A stretch of 64,000 nt of DNA from Humibacillus xanthopallidus. Its GTDB lineage: Bacteria; Actinomycetota; Actinomycetes; Actinomycetales; Dermatophilaceae. The stretch spans positions 1,302,001 to 1,366,000 of the forward strand of contig NZ_VFQF01000002.1 in the NCBI RefSeq assembly GCF_006717145.1, written 5' to 3'. Under the pieces are notes generated by a model. The model ran no database searches and was not told the DNA's origin. It saw only the letters and a program-made list of their open reading frames with translations. This document shows, in pieces, positions 28,087 to 37,393 of the stretch (its first letter is position 1; each line of letters opens with the position of its first letter). A program made the position numbers and the translations under genes.

Positions 28087-28221
28087 TCACCAGGCCGGCT
28101 CGCACCGCTCGCGCGGAGCGGACCGGCATGCGTGTGAAGCACCTCCTGACAAAACCCAGCTCCTGCTCGTCCGGGCCCCGGCCCGAGGCGGACAGGAGCG
28201 CGATCTGAAGACAGCAGGCAG

Positions 28222-28335
28222 ATGAAGGTTCAGCCGAGCGTCAAGAAGATCTGCGACAAGTGCAAGGTGATCCGCCGCAATGGTCGGGTCATGGTGATCT
28301 GCGAGAACCTGCGCCACAAGCAGCGCCAGGGCTGA
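28222..28335 (+). CDS. rpmJ: 50S ribosomal protein L36 (bL36)
   Basis: This 37-residue protein ([20 protein letters not shown] then [17 protein letters not shown]) is the zinc-ribbon form, with CDKC, a third cysteine at ICEN and a histidine at LRH. It binds 23S rRNA near the L16 region. The ATG is at 28222, 135 bp after infA. Zinc-free versions exist elsewhere in some genomes; none is seen here. Confidence 0.95.
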   Translation: MKVQPSVKKICDKCKVIRRNGRVMVICENLRHKQRQG

Positions 28336-28445
28336 GCAGAGCCACCACCCTCGCCGTCGACAGACCTTTCGACAGCACGCAACAAGTGAATGAATGCAGC
28401 ACCCGGCCCCTGATGACCGACCGTCGTGTCGGCGCAGGACGTCAC

Positions 28446-28496
28446 CCCCGGCACGGAGGCCGGGGACCGGAGGACCGCCCTTCTGTGCGGCGGTCC
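28446..28496 (+). promoter_or_regulatory. Two consecutive hairpins in the rpsM leader
   Basis: A 7-bp stem (28446-28452 with 28459-28465) is followed after 6 nt by an 8-bp stem GGACCGCC / GGCGGTCC (28472-28479 with 28489-28496). They lie in the 223-bp gap between rpmJ and rpsM. They may attenuate transcription or bind a ribosomal protein. I can see no known class. Confidence 0.45.
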
Positions 28497-28558
28497 ACGA
28501 ACCCGGATCGGTGACTGCTCCAGACCTCCGCGAAACAGAATCCAGGAGAACCACCAAC

Positions 28559-28933
28559 ATGGCTCGTCTTGTTGGAGTCGACCTTCCGCGTGACAAGCGC
28601 GTCGAGGTCGCACTGACCTACATCTTCGGTGTCGGTCGCACCCGTTCCAAGGAGGCGCTGGTTGCGACCGGCGTCGACCCCAACACCCGCGTCAAGGACC
28701 TCGGTGAGACCGAGCTCGTTGCGCTTCGTGACTTCCTCGAGGGCAACTACCGCCTCGAGGGTGACCTTCGCCGTGAGGTGCAGGCCGACATCCGCCGCAA
28801 GGTCGAGATCGGTTCCTACGAAGGTCTCCGTCACCGTCGTGGTCTCCCCGTGCGCGGTCAGCGCACGAAGACCAACGCGCGCACCCGCAAGGGCCCGAAG
28901 CGCACTGTGGCCGGCAAGAAGAAGGCCAAGTGA
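28559..28933 (+). CDS. rpsM: 30S ribosomal protein S13 (uS13)
   Basis: S13 is in the 30S head and contacts the P-site tRNA and L5. The product has 124 residues, starting [20 protein letters not shown], with a helix-two-turn-helix and the C-terminal [22 protein letters not shown]. Downstream tail residues TVAGKKKAK are basic. The ATG is preceded by CCAGGAGAA. It is followed by rpsK after 71 bp. Confidence 0.98.
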   Translation: MARLVGVDLPRDKRVEVALTYIFGVGRTRSKEALVATGVDPNTRVKDLGETELVALRDFLEGNYRLEGDLRREVQADIRRKVEIGSYEGLRHRRGLPVRGQRTKTNARTRKGPKRTVAGKKKAK

Positions 28934-29004
28934 TCCTGATCGAGATCGCCCCGGCGAGCTCATCAGCGGTCCACACCGACATTCAGTTCTGACGTAGGAG
29001 AAAA

Positions 29005-29400
29005 ATGCCTCCCAAGGCTCGTGTGACGAAGGTTCGTCGCAAGGAGAAGAAGAACGTTGCCCACGGGCACGCTCACATCAAGAGCACGTTCAACAACACC
29101 ATCATCTCGATCACGGACCCCACGGGTGCTGTGATCGCGTGGGCCTCTGCCGGCCAGGTCGGCTTCAAGGGCTCGCGCAAGTCCACCCCGTTCGCTGCCC
29201 AGATGGCCGCCGAGGCTGCTGCCCGGCGCGCCATGGAGCACGGCATGCGCAAGGTCGACGTCTTCGTGAAGGGCCCGGGCTCGGGCCGCGAGACGGCGAT
29301 CCGTTCGCTCACCGCCACCGGCCTGGAGGTCGGCGCGATCAGCGACGTCACGCCCACGCCGCACAACGGTGTCCGCCCGCCCAAGCGCCGTCGCGTCTGA
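29005..29400 (+). CDS. rpsK: 30S ribosomal protein S11 (uS11)
   Basis: S11 sits on the 30S platform near the E-site mRNA. The product has 131 residues, with the core [35 protein letters not shown]-like central segment and the C-terminal [25 protein letters not shown] lies 9 nt before the ATG. It is followed by rpsD with a 32-bp gap. This is the standard alpha operon order. Confidence 0.97.
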   Translation: MPPKARVTKVRRKEKKNVAHGHAHIKSTFNNTIISITDPTGAVIAWASAGQVGFKGSRKSTPFAAQMAAEAAARRAMEHGMRKVDVFVKGPGSGRETAIRSLTATGLEVGAISDVTPTPHNGVRPPKRRRV

Positions 29401-29432
29401 TCCCGGCCTGAGCGAGAGAGAGAACTAGACAC

Positions 29433-30041
29433 ATGGCTCGTTACACCGGCCCGATCACCAAGAAGTCCCGCCGCCTCAAGATGGACCTCGTCGGCGGCGA
29501 CAAGAACTTCGAGCTCCGTCCCTTCCCGCCCGGCCAGCACGGCCGTCGCCGGATCCAGGAGAAGGAGTACCTCACCCAGCTTCAGGAGAAGCAGCGCGCC
29601 CGCTTCACCTACGGCGTCATGGAGAAGCAGTTCGTCCGGTACTACAAGGAGGCGGCCCGCCGCCCCGGCAAGACCGGCGAGAACCTGCTCCAGATCCTCG
29701 AGACCCGTCTCGACAACGTCGTCTACCGCGCGGGCCTGGCCCGCACGCGTCGTCACGCCCGTCAGCTCGTGACCCACGGTCACTTCGAGGTCAACGGCGT
29801 GCGCGTCGACGTGCCCTCCTACCGCGTCGAGCAGTACGACATCATCACGGTCCGCAAGCAGTCGGTCGAGACCTTCCCGTTCGAGCTGGCTCGCCAGACG
29901 TTCGGCGAGCGTCCCATCCCGGCCTGGATGCAGGTCGTCCCCGGTTCGCTCCAGGTGCTCATCCACCAGCTCCCGGTGCGCGCCCAGATCGACAGCCAGC
30001 TCACCGAGCAGCTCATCGTCGAGCTCTACTCCAAGAACTGA
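29433..30041 (+). CDS. rpsD: 30S ribosomal protein S4 (uS4)
   Basis: S4 initiates 30S assembly and lines the mRNA entry channel. The product has 202 residues, with an S4 RNA-binding domain around RLDNVVYRAGLARTRRHARQLVTHGHF. The N-terminal zinc-binding cysteines of some S4 proteins are missing, so this is the zinc-free form. In E. coli S4 represses its operon through a pseudoknot; no such site is recognised here. A hairpin built on GTATGCCG follows before rpoA. Confidence 0.97.
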   Translation: MARYTGPITKKSRRLKMDLVGGDKNFELRPFPPGQHGRRRIQEKEYLTQLQEKQRARFTYGVMEKQFVRYYKEAARRPGKTGENLLQILETRLDNVVYRAGLARTRRHARQLVTHGHFEVNGVRVDVPSYRVEQYDIITVRKQSVETFPFELARQTFGERPIPAWMQVVPGSLQVLIHQLPVRAQIDSQLTEQLIVELYSKN

Positions 30042-30055
30042 CCACCCCTCGGGGT

Positions 30056-30089
30056 CCGTATGCCGCCGAGCCCGCTCGGCGGCATACGG
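30056..30089 (+). terminator. Hairpin between rpsD and rpoA built from paired GTATGCCG
   Basis: A perfect 16-bp inverted repeat (30056-30071 with 30074-30089) has a minimal loop, and the octamer GTATGCCG lies in each arm. It lies 15 bp after the rpsD stop. It may terminate part of the transcription or only stabilise the 3' end, since rpoA follows 116 bp later. Confidence 0.65.
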
Positions 30090-30204
30090 GATCAGTTCGC
30101 CAGGGGCTGGGGTCGCAGACAGAGCCGACCCCACCCGCCCGGATCGCGACCGGGCAGTTTCACGAGGCGTCATATGGCGGTCGCCCGTGGGAAGGAAATG
30201 AACA

Positions 30205-31233
30205 GTGCTCATCGCACAGCGTCCCGTGCTCTCCGAAGAGGTCGTGGTCGAGAACCGCAGCCGCTTCACCATCGAGCCGCTCGAGCCCGGCTTCGGCTAC
30301 ACGCTCGGCAACTCCCTCCGTCGCACCCTGCTCTCGAGCATCCCGGGCGCGGCGGTCACCTCCATTCGCATCGACGGCGTGCTCCACGAGTTCTCGACCG
30401 TGCCGGGTGTGAAGGAGGACGTCACCGAGATGATCCTCAACATCAAGGGCCTCGTCGTCTCCTCGGAGCACGACGAGCCGGTCGTCATGTACCTGCGCAA
30501 GCAGGGCCCGGGCGCCGTCACCGCTGCCGACATCACGCCCCCGGCGGGTGTCGAGGTACACAACCCCGACCTGCACATCGCGACGCTCAACGACAAGGGC
30601 AAGCTCGAGATGGAGCTGACCGTCGAGCGTGGCCGTGGCTACGTCTCCGCGCAGCAGAACAAGTCCGGTGACCAGGAGATCGGCCGCATCCCGGTCGACT
30701 CGATCTACTCGCCCGTGCTCACCGTGACCTACAAGGTCGAGGCGACACGTGTCGAGCAGCGCACCGACTTCGACAAGCTCATCGTCGACGTCGAGACGAA
30801 GAACTCGATGACGCCGCGTGACGCCATGGCCTCGGCCGGCAAGACGCTCGTGGAGCTCTTCGGTCTGGCGCGCGAGCTCAACGTCGAGGCCGAGGGCATC
30901 GACATGGGCCCGTCGCCGACGGACGCGGCGCTCGCCGCCGACCTGGCGCTGCCGATCGAGGACCTCGACCTCACGGTTCGTTCCTACAACTGCCTGAAGC
31001 GCGAGGGCATCCACACCGTGGGTGAGCTCGTGAGCCGTAGCGAGGCCGACCTGCTCGACATCCGCAACTTCGGTGCGAAGTCGATCGACGAGGTCAAGGC
31101 CAAGCTCGTCGGCATGGGTCTGGCCCTCAAGGACAGCCCTCCCGGGTTCGACCCGTCGGCCCTCGTCGACAACTACGACTACGACGACACCGACCTCGAC
31201 GACGTGGCGTCGCTCGAGGACGAGCAGCTCTGA
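30205..31233 (+). CDS. rpoA: DNA-directed RNA polymerase subunit alpha
   Basis: The alpha dimer scaffolds RNA polymerase assembly and its C-terminal domain contacts promoters and activators. The product has 342 residues: an N-terminal domain with [22 protein letters not shown], then a linker and a C-terminal domain with [21 protein letters not shown] and [15 protein letters not shown]. An acidic tail of about 25 residues ([21 protein letters not shown]) ends the protein. The start is GTG 30205, placed so the protein begins [14 protein letters not shown], as in other actinobacteria; GGAAGG lies upstream. Confidence 0.98.
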   Translation: MLIAQRPVLSEEVVVENRSRFTIEPLEPGFGYTLGNSLRRTLLSSIPGAAVTSIRIDGVLHEFSTVPGVKEDVTEMILNIKGLVVSSEHDEPVVMYLRKQGPGAVTAADITPPAGVEVHNPDLHIATLNDKGKLEMELTVERGRGYVSAQQNKSGDQEIGRIPVDSIYSPVLTVTYKVEATRVEQRTDFDKLIVDVETKNSMTPRDAMASAGKTLVELFGLARELNVEAEGIDMGPSPTDAALAADLALPIEDLDLTVRSYNCLKREGIHTVGELVSRSEADLLDIRNFGAKSIDEVKAKLVGMGLALKDSPPGFDPSALVDNYDYDDTDLDDVASLEDEQL

Positions 31234-31311
31234 CCGACCGCTTGTTGACCCAGTCGCGCTGCGCAGCCTGACGGCAGCAGCGGCGAGGTCAGACCTTCTA
31301 GGAGAAACGAA

Positions 31312-32019
31312 ATGCCCACCCCCACCAAGGGTCCCCGCGTCGGTGGCGGCCCCGCCCACGAGCGGCTCATCCTCGCGAACCTCGCGACGTCGCTCTTCGA
31401 GCACGACAGCATCACGACGACCGAGGCGAAGGCCAAGCGTCTTCGTCCGCTCGCCGAGCGTCTCATCACCTTCGCCAAGCGCGGCGACCTGCACGCTCGT
31501 CGTCGGGTCATGACCGTCGTGCGTGACAAGGGTGTCGTCCACCGTCTCTTCGCCGAGATCGCCCCTGACATGGCGGTCCGCGAGGGTGGCTACACCCGCA
31601 TCACGAAGATCGGCGCCCGCAAGGGCGACAACGCCCCCATGGTCGTCATCGAGCTCGTCCGCGAGCCGCTGTCGGCCAAGAAGGCGACGGTCAAGGAGGC
31701 CGAGGGCGCGACCCGTCGTGCCGCCAAGCAGGAGGAGGCCAAGGCCGCCGCTGCGGAGACCAAGGCCGCCGAGGACGCCGAGAAGGTCGAGTCCAGCGAG
31801 ACGACCGAGGCTGCCGCTGCGCTGCCCGAGGGCGCCGTCGCCGCGAACGAGGACGGCTCGTCGCCCGACGAGGCCTACACGGTCAAGGGCAACGCCGACT
31901 CGGGCAAGTACCACGAGGCCGACGGTCAGTGGTACGACCAGACGATCGCCGAGTTCTGGTTCAAGTCCGCCGAGGACGCTGAGAAGGCCGGCTTCACGAA
32001 GGCCGGCGCCAGCTCCTGA
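31312..32019 (+). CDS. rplQ: 50S ribosomal protein L17 (bL17) with extension
   Basis: L17 lies near the tunnel exit. The family domain is residues 1 to about 120, with [29 protein letters not shown]-like start, [28 protein letters not shown] and [18 protein letters not shown]-like end. The product has 235 residues, against about 120 in many bacteria. The rest is an Ala/Glu/Lys-rich linker and then a 45-residue segment [36 protein letters not shown]. That last segment has its own aromatic, repeat-like character and occurs in other actinobacterial L17 proteins. GGAGAA precedes the ATG. Confidence 0.97.
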   Translation: MPTPTKGPRVGGGPAHERLILANLATSLFEHDSITTTEAKAKRLRPLAERLITFAKRGDLHARRRVMTVVRDKGVVHRLFAEIAPDMAVREGGYTRITKIGARKGDNAPMVVIELVREPLSAKKATVKEAEGATRRAAKQEEAKAAAAETKAAEDAEKVESSETTEAAAALPEGAVAANEDGSSPDEAYTVKGNADSGKYHEADGQWYDQTIAEFWFKSAEDAEKAGFTKAGASS

Positions 32020-32025
32020 GGCTGA

Positions 32026-32086
32026 CCCACGCAAATCGACAGAGCAGTTCGTCCCGCACGGGACGGACTGCTCTGTCGTTTGTGGG
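32026..32086 (+). terminator. Terminator of the alpha operon
   Basis: The CCCAC arm (32026-32030) and GTGGG arm (about 32082-32086) enclose AAATCGACAGAGCAGT paired with ACTGCTCTGTCG-TTT and an inner CGTCCCG/CGGGACG stem. It lies a few bases after the rplQ stop. Its middle contains the AGAGCAGT core related to the repeats that follow. Confidence 0.75.
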
Positions 32087-32087
32087 C

Positions 32088-32275
32088 CGATGAACTGCTC
32101 TCTCGAGGGGTGGGGGGGTGCGTCCTTCCTGATCGAGAGAGCATTCCGTCGGTCTGGGAGTGCCGACGAACTGCTCTCTCGATTGGTGGGGGTGGGGGGG
32201 CGTCCTTCCTGGCCGAGAGAGCACTCCGTCGGTCTGGGAGTGCCGACGAACTGCTCTTTGGATTGTGGTGTGGGG
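32088..32275. repeat. Family 2 repeats, duplicated unit
   Basis: Two nearly identical copies of about 80 bp stand in tandem, followed by a partial third. Each has GAACTGCTCTCTCGA, a G-rich stretch, GCGTCCTTCCTG, then CGAGAGAGCA(C/T)TCCGTCGG and TCTGGGAGTGCCGAC. Inside a copy, the CTCTCTCG and CGAGAGAG parts are complementary. The same core recurs at 55228-55303 and 56513-56765. I see no gene in this gap. Confidence 0.75.
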
Positions 32276-32296
32276 TGGGCGTTAGGCTGCGGCGGC

Positions 32297-33199
32297 ATGA
32301 GTGAGACGAGGTCCCCGGTGCTGCGCGTGCGGCTGGACCTCGCCTACGACGGGACCGACTTCTCGGGGTGGGCGCAGCAGCCGGGGCTGCGCACCGTCGA
32401 GGGCACCCTGTCCTCGGCCCTCGCCACCGTGCTGCGTCTGCCGGAGCCGGCCCGCCTCACCGTGGCCGGGCGCACCGACGCCGGCGTGCACGCCCGCGGT
32501 CAGGTCGTGCACCTCGACGTGCCCTCTGACGCCTGGGCGGCTGTGCCGGGGCGCTCGGACCGGACCTCCAGCGCTGCGCTCGTCTCGCGCCTCGCCGGCG
32601 TGCTGCCCACCGATGTCGTCGTGCGACGCGCGACTGAGGTGCCCCAGGCCTTCGACGCGCGCTTCGCCGCCCTCGAGCGGCGCTACCTCTATCGCCTCGT
32701 CGGCGTCGACGGCCCGCGTGACCCGCTGCGGCGGCGCGACACCGTGTGGTGGCGCCGGCCGCTCGACGTCGACGCGATGGACGAGGCAGCACGAGGGCTC
32801 GTCGGCCTGCGCGACTTCGCGGCCTTCTGCAAGCGCCGCGAGGGTGCGACGACGACCCGGACCCTGCTCGAGTTCACGTGGCAGCGGCTCGACGACGGGG
32901 TGCTCGCCGCGACGGTCCGGGCCGACGCCTTCTGCCACTCGATGGTGCGCTCTCTCGTCGGTGCCGTCGTGCCCGTGGGGGAGGGGCGCCGCGAGGTCAC
33001 CTGGCCGCAGACGCTCCAGGAGCGCGCCGTGCGGGCCCCCGAGGTCCTCGTCATGCCGCCACACGGCCTCAGCCTCGAGCAGGTGCTCTACCCCGCCGAC
33101 GACGAGCTCGCCGCGCGCGCCCGTGTCGCGCGGTCGCGGCGCGACAGTGCCGACGACGAGGCGTCGAGCGCCGTGGTCAGCGGGCCGCAGAGCCTGTGA
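32297..33199 (+). CDS. truA: tRNA pseudouridine(38-40) synthase
   Basis: This enzyme isomerises uridines 38-40 in the anticodon arm of many tRNAs. The product has 300 residues. The catalytic aspartate is Asp61 in AGRTDAGVHARG, and RRYLYRLV and DFCAFCKR-like FAAFCKRREG motifs are visible. The ATG is 8 nt after a TAGGCT -10 box (32283-32288), so translation is likely leaderless. Its place after rplQ is conserved among bacteria. The C-terminal 30 residues are charged and extra. Confidence 0.96.
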   Translation: MSETRSPVLRVRLDLAYDGTDFSGWAQQPGLRTVEGTLSSALATVLRLPEPARLTVAGRTDAGVHARGQVVHLDVPSDAWAAVPGRSDRTSSAALVSRLAGVLPTDVVVRRATEVPQAFDARFAALERRYLYRLVGVDGPRDPLRRRDTVWWRRPLDVDAMDEAARGLVGLRDFAAFCKRREGATTTRTLLEFTWQRLDDGVLAATVRADAFCHSMVRSLVGAVVPVGEGRREVTWPQTLQERAVRAPEVLVMPPHGLSLEQVLYPADDELAARARVARSRRDSADDEASSAVVSGPQSL

Positions 33200-33211
33200 T
33201 TGACTCCTCCC

Positions 33212-33880
33212 ATGCGTGACCGATCGCCCCGACGCCGCTCCCGGTCAGGGCGCGGGGTCGCGCGCACGCGCTGGTCGGCCGTCTCGCTGCTGACCGTCGC
33301 CCTCGTGCTCACCGGCTGCTCGAAGGACCCGGCCGCGACCACGGCCGCCACCGCCGCAGCCTCCTCGACCGGGGCGACGCCGGCCACCCCGGCGACCTCG
33401 CCCACAGGCGCCACGACGACGGAGAGCACCCAGAGCGACGTCGTGCGGGCCCGTTCCGGCGACTTCGGGGTCGTGCCCCCAGAGGCCTGGGCCGAGGCGA
33501 CCGACCGGGCCGGCGACATCGCGGGACTCGACCTAGTGCTGCTCTCGTCGCGCAAGGTCGCGGGCTTCGGCACCAACCTCGTCGTGCTCACCTCGGCAGG
33601 TGACGACGCCTCCGCCGAGGCAGAGATCGCCAAGGGCCGCGAGCAGATGGGTGCCGCCGGGCGCACCGTCTCCGAGACCCCCGACAAGCAGGTCGCCGGG
33701 GCGACGGCGCGAGGTTTCCAGACCGCCTTCGAGCAGAACGGCGTCAAGGTCGTTGCACGGTCCTACGGCCTCGCCCGCGGCGGCAAGGTCTACCTGCTCA
33801 CCCTCAGCTCGGCCGAGCAGGAGGCCGACCACGCGATGACCGAGCTCGACGAGATCCTCGCCTCGTGGACGTGGTCGTGA
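33212..33880 (+). CDS. Predicted lipoprotein
   Basis: The 222-residue product has an arginine-rich start, a hydrophobic helix (VSLLTVALVLTGC) and a lipobox LTGC, so lipid attachment and export are likely. A Thr/Ala/Ser/Pro-rich linker of about 50 residues follows. The folded part (about residues 75-222) includes FGVVPPEAWAEATDRAG and VAGATARGFQTAFEQNGVKVVARSYGLARGGKVYLLTLSS. This resembles LpqN/LpqT-type or PsbP-like extracytoplasmic domains. The exact role is unknown. It lies 12 bp after truA. Confidence 0.85.
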   Translation: MRDRSPRRRSRSGRGVARTRWSAVSLLTVALVLTGCSKDPAATTAATAAASSTGATPATPATSPTGATTTESTQSDVVRARSGDFGVVPPEAWAEATDRAGDIAGLDLVLLSSRKVAGFGTNLVVLTSAGDDASAEAEIAKGREQMGAAGRTVSETPDKQVAGATARGFQTAFEQNGVKVVARSYGLARGGKVYLLTLSSAEQEADHAMTELDEILASWTWS

Positions 33881-33950
33881 CCGCCGCCGCGTCTCGAGCG
33901 GGCGTTAACGGCGTGACGCGCCCCCACGGCATACGTCAGGCTTGACCCTC

Positions 33951-35633
33951 GTGGGCCACGTCGACGTCAACTCCATCTCCTTCAGCCTGCCGGACGGCAG
34001 GCCGCTCCTGAACGACGTCTCGATGCGGGTGGGCGAGGGCGCCAAGGTCGCCCTCATCGGCCCGAACGGCACGGGCAAGACGACCCTGACCCGCATCATC
34101 GCCGGCGACCTCGACGCGCACGAGGGCGCGGTCACCCGCTCGGGCGGGCTCGGCGTCATGCGCCAGTTCATCGGCAAGGTGCGCGACGACACGACGGTGC
34201 GCGACCTGCTCGTCTCGGTCGCTCCCACACGCATCCGCGAGGCAGCCGAGGAGATCGACCGCACCGAGATGCTCATGATGGAGCGCGACTCCGAGGACGA
34301 CCAGATGGCGTATGCCCACGCCCTCGTCGAGTGGGGCGAGGCCGGGGGCTACGAGCAGGAGACCATCTGGGACCAGTGCACGATGGCGGCGCTGGGCATC
34401 CCGTACGAGCAGTCGCAGTGGCGCAAGGTCACGACGCTCTCGGGCGGCGAGCAGAAGCGGCTCGTCCTCGAGGCGCTCCTGCGCGGGCCCGAGGAGGTGC
34501 TGCTGCTCGACGAGCCCGACAACTACCTCGACGTGCCGACGAAGCGCTGGCTCGAGGAGGCGCTCGTCACGAGCCCCAAGACGGTGCTGTTCATCAGCCA
34601 CGACCGGGAGCTGCTCGACCGGGTGGCGACCCGCATCGCGACCCTCGAGCCGGGCGCGGCAGGCGCGACCCTCTGGGTGCACCCCGGACGCTTCTCGACC
34701 TACGCGCAGGCGCGCGACGACCGCAACGCCCGGCTCGAGGAGCTCCGCCGCCGCTGGGACGAGGAGCACGTCAAGCTCAAGACCCTCGTACAGACGCTCA
34801 AGGTCAAGGCGAAGTACAACGACGGCATGTCGTCGCGCTACCAGGCGGCCCAGACTCGGCTGGCGAAGTTCGAGCAGGCGGGTCCGCCCGAGGAGACGCC
34901 GATGACGCAGTCCGTCAAGATGCGCCTCACGGGCGGTCGCACGGCCAAGCGGGCGATCGTCGCGACGGACCTCGAGCTCACCGGCCTGATGAAACCCTTC
35001 GACCTCGAGGTCTGGTACGGCGAGCGGGTCGCGATCCTCGGCTCGAACGGCTCGGGCAAGTCGCACTTCCTGCGCCTGCTCGCGTCGGGCGGCACCGATC
35101 CGGAGCGGGAGCACCAGCCGGTCGGTGACGTGCGGCCGACCGCCGTCGACCACACCGGAGTGGTCCGGCTCGGCTCGCGTGTGCGGCCGGGATGGTTCGC
35201 CCAGACCCACGAGCACCCGACCCTGCTCGGCCGGACCCTCCTCGAGATCCTGCACCGCGGTGACGAGCACCGCGACGGCAAGCCTCGCGAGGAGGCCGCC
35301 CGCGCGCTCGACCGCTACGAGCTGGCTCGGTCGGGTGAGCAGACGTTCGAGTCGCTCTCCGGCGGCCAGCAGGCCCGCTTCCAGATCCTGCTGCTCGAGC
35401 TCTCGGGGGCGACCCTGTTGCTGCTCGACGAGCCGACCGACAACCTCGACCTCCAGTCCGCCGAGGCGCTCGAGGAGGGGCTGGCCCGTTTCGAGGGCAC
35501 CGTCATGGCGGTGACCCACGACCGCTGGTTCGCCCGGGGCTTCGACCGCTACCTCGTCTTCGGCTCGGACGGCCGGGTCTACGAGTCGCCGGAGCCGGTC
35601 TGGGACGAGAAGCGGGTCGTGCGGCCCCGCTGA
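33951..35633 (+). CDS. ABC-F family ATP-binding protein
   Basis: This cytoplasmic ABC-F ATPase has two nucleotide-binding domains and no membrane part; such proteins act on the ribosome in translation control or antibiotic resistance. The product has 560 residues. Walker A motifs are GPNGTGKTT (37-45) and GSNGSGKS; signatures are LSGGEQKR and LSGGQQAR; Walker B sites are LLLDEPDNYLD and LLLDEPTDNLD. The inter-domain linker is highly charged (LRRRWDEEHVKLKTL...). GTG 33951 (MGHVDVNS) is chosen by family start; TTG 33942 is an alternative. Which subfamily it belongs to cannot be decided here. Confidence 0.93.
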   Translation: MGHVDVNSISFSLPDGRPLLNDVSMRVGEGAKVALIGPNGTGKTTLTRIIAGDLDAHEGAVTRSGGLGVMRQFIGKVRDDTTVRDLLVSVAPTRIREAAEEIDRTEMLMMERDSEDDQMAYAHALVEWGEAGGYEQETIWDQCTMAALGIPYEQSQWRKVTTLSGGEQKRLVLEALLRGPEEVLLLDEPDNYLDVPTKRWLEEALVTSPKTVLFISHDRELLDRVATRIATLEPGAAGATLWVHPGRFSTYAQARDDRNARLEELRRRWDEEHVKLKTLVQTLKVKAKYNDGMSSRYQAAQTRLAKFEQAGPPEETPMTQSVKMRLTGGRTAKRAIVATDLELTGLMKPFDLEVWYGERVAILGSNGSGKSHFLRLLASGGTDPEREHQPVGDVRPTAVDHTGVVRLGSRVRPGWFAQTHEHPTLLGRTLLEILHRGDEHRDGKPREEAARALDRYELARSGEQTFESLSGGQQARFQILLLELSGATLLLLDEPTDNLDLQSAEALEEGLARFEGTVMAVTHDRWFARGFDRYLVFGSDGRVYESPEPVWDEKRVVRPR

Positions 35634-35664
35634 CGTGGCGCTCCTGCGGGAGTAGCGTCGCAGG

Positions 35665-36732
35665 ATGACCCTGCGCTCGATCGATGCCGGTGTGGTCGCG
35701 GCCCCGATGGCCGGCGGGGCCTCGACCCCTGATCTCGTCGCCGCCGTCGGCGAGGCGGGTGGCTTCGGCTTCCTCGCCGGCGGCTACCTCACCACCGAGC
35801 AGCTCGCGGCGCAGGTGGCGGGGGTCTGGGACCTCACCTCGCGGCCCTTCGGGGTCAACCTCTTCGTCCCCGACACCGCCAACGTGTATGCCGTCCGGTC
35901 CGGCGGTCTGACGGGCGCCGACCGCGCCTCCGCGGTCGCCGCCTACCGCGAGTCGCTGGCAGCCGACGCGGCGGCGCTCGGCGTGGAGCCGGGGGAGCCG
36001 CGCCCGGGCGACACCGACGACTGGGAGCGCAAGCTCGACCTCGTCGTTCGCGAGCGGGTGACGGCCGTGTCCTTCACCTTCGGGCTGCCCTCTGCGGCGG
36101 TCATCGGCGAGCTGGCTCGCGCCGGCAGCGAGAGCGTCGTCACCGTGACCGATGTCGACGAGGCGCGAGCCGCGCTCGAGGCCGGCGTCGACGGACTCTG
36201 CGTCCAGGGCGTGGAGGCCGGTGGTCACCGGGGCACCCTCGACCCGACCTCGGTTCCGGACGACTCCGACCTCGCCGCTCTCGTCGAGGGGGTGCGGCAG
36301 ACGGCCTGGGACCTCGGCCGTGACGACGTCGTCATCATGGCGGCGGGCGGCATCACGACACGTCACCGTGCCGATGCCGTGCGTGCGGCGGGCGCCGACG
36401 CGGTCCAGGTCGGCACGGCGTTCCTGCTCACCCCGGAGGCAGGCACCGGCCTCGCCTACCGCCGCGCCCTGAGCGACGCGGCATACGGCAGCACGCGCGT
36501 CACCCGCGCCTTCTCCGGGCGCCTGGGGCGCTGTCTCGAGACCGACTTCGTGCGCCGGCACGATGAGCAGGCCCCGGCGGCCTACCCCGAGCTGCACCAC
36601 GTGACCGTGCCGCTGCGACGGGCATCGGCGCAGGCGGACAAGCCCGACGTCGTGGCGCTGTGGGCCGGCACCGGCTGGCGTGCCGCCCGAGCTGTGCCGG
36701 CCGCGACCGTCGTCGCCGGGTTGGCTCGATAA
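35665..36732 (+). CDS. Nitronate monooxygenase-like flavoprotein
   Basis: This FMN-dependent TIM-barrel enzyme of the NPD/2-nitropropane dioxygenase family has 355 residues. The start VAAPMAGGASTPDLVAAVGEAGGFGFLAGGYL, the VQGVEAGGHRG segment with its conserved histidine, and AGADAVQVGTAFLLTPE are family marks. Members oxidise nitronates, but the true substrate of this protein is unknown. The ATG is 6 nt after TAGCGT (35653-35658), so it is probably leaderless. Two GTATGCCG octamers fall inside (35886 and 36479), both in Tyr-Ala or Ala-Tyr frame. Confidence 0.9.
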   Translation: MTLRSIDAGVVAAPMAGGASTPDLVAAVGEAGGFGFLAGGYLTTEQLAAQVAGVWDLTSRPFGVNLFVPDTANVYAVRSGGLTGADRASAVAAYRESLAADAAALGVEPGEPRPGDTDDWERKLDLVVRERVTAVSFTFGLPSAAVIGELARAGSESVVTVTDVDEARAALEAGVDGLCVQGVEAGGHRGTLDPTSVPDDSDLAALVEGVRQTAWDLGRDDVVIMAAGGITTRHRADAVRAAGADAVQVGTAFLLTPEAGTGLAYRRALSDAAYGSTRVTRAFSGRLGRCLETDFVRRHDEQAPAAYPELHHVTVPLRRASAQADKPDVVALWAGTGWRAARAVPAATVVAGLAR

Positions 36733-36862
36733 GCGCGCGAGCCCGCTGAGCGCTGGCCCGTCGACGCTGGGTCCTGGGCCTCGGCTACGCGGTGCACGGG
36801 TCGCGCCATCCGACCGGAGGAGAGTGCCCCGCGGGCGGGCCCGGCGGCATACGGTGTGGCCC

Positions 36863-37393
36863 ATGCCCTCAGCCCAAGGAAACCTCACGTGGCAGCTCGC
36901 CACCGACCGCCCCCACCTGCTCGCCGAGCCCGTCGCGGCGGCGCTCGACCAGGTGGTGGGAGCGCGAGTCGCCGAGATCGATGCGGAGCTCGCCGACACG
37001 GCGGCCTTCTGCGCGGCCTACGACGTCGCTCCGGAGGCCTCGGCCAACTGTGTCGTCGTGGAGGGCCGTCGTGGTGAGGAGGTGACGCTCGCGGCAGTCA
37101 TGGTGCTCGCGACTGACCGGGCCGACATCAACCGCGTCGTGCGGCGTCACCTCGGCGTCCGCAAGATCTCGTTCGCCGACCAGGCTCGGGCGCAGGAACT
37201 GACCGGGATGCAGCAGGGAGGCATCACGCCGGTCGGGCTGCCCGAGGGCTGGCCGGTGCTCGTCGACGCGAGGGTCGTCGCGGCGGGGCCGGTCGTCATC
37301 GGCGCAGGAGTGCGGGGGGCGAAGCTGCTCGTGCACGGCTCGGCGCTCGCCGACCTGCCGGGCGCCGTGGTGCTCGAGCTCGCCATGACCTGA
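36863..37393 (+). CDS. YbaK/aminoacyl-tRNA editing domain protein
   Basis: The 176-residue product belongs to the YbaK/ProX/INS family, which hydrolyses mischarged aminoacyl-tRNAs in trans. Visible family stretches are ANCVVVEGRRGEEVTLAAVMVLATDRADIN, VRKISFADQARAQELTGMQQGGITPVGLPEG and VRGAKLLVHGSALADLPGAVV. The catalytic lysine region is not fully clear because the N-terminal part differs. The ATG is 7 nt after TACGGT (36850-36855); that -10 box is part of a GGCATACGG octamer site. It probably is leaderless. Confidence 0.88.
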   Translation: MPSAQGNLTWQLATDRPHLLAEPVAAALDQVVGARVAEIDAELADTAAFCAAYDVAPEASANCVVVEGRRGEEVTLAAVMVLATDRADINRVVRRHLGVRKISFADQARAQELTGMQQGGITPVGLPEGWPVLVDARVVAAGPVVIGAGVRGAKLLVHGSALADLPGAVVLELAMT

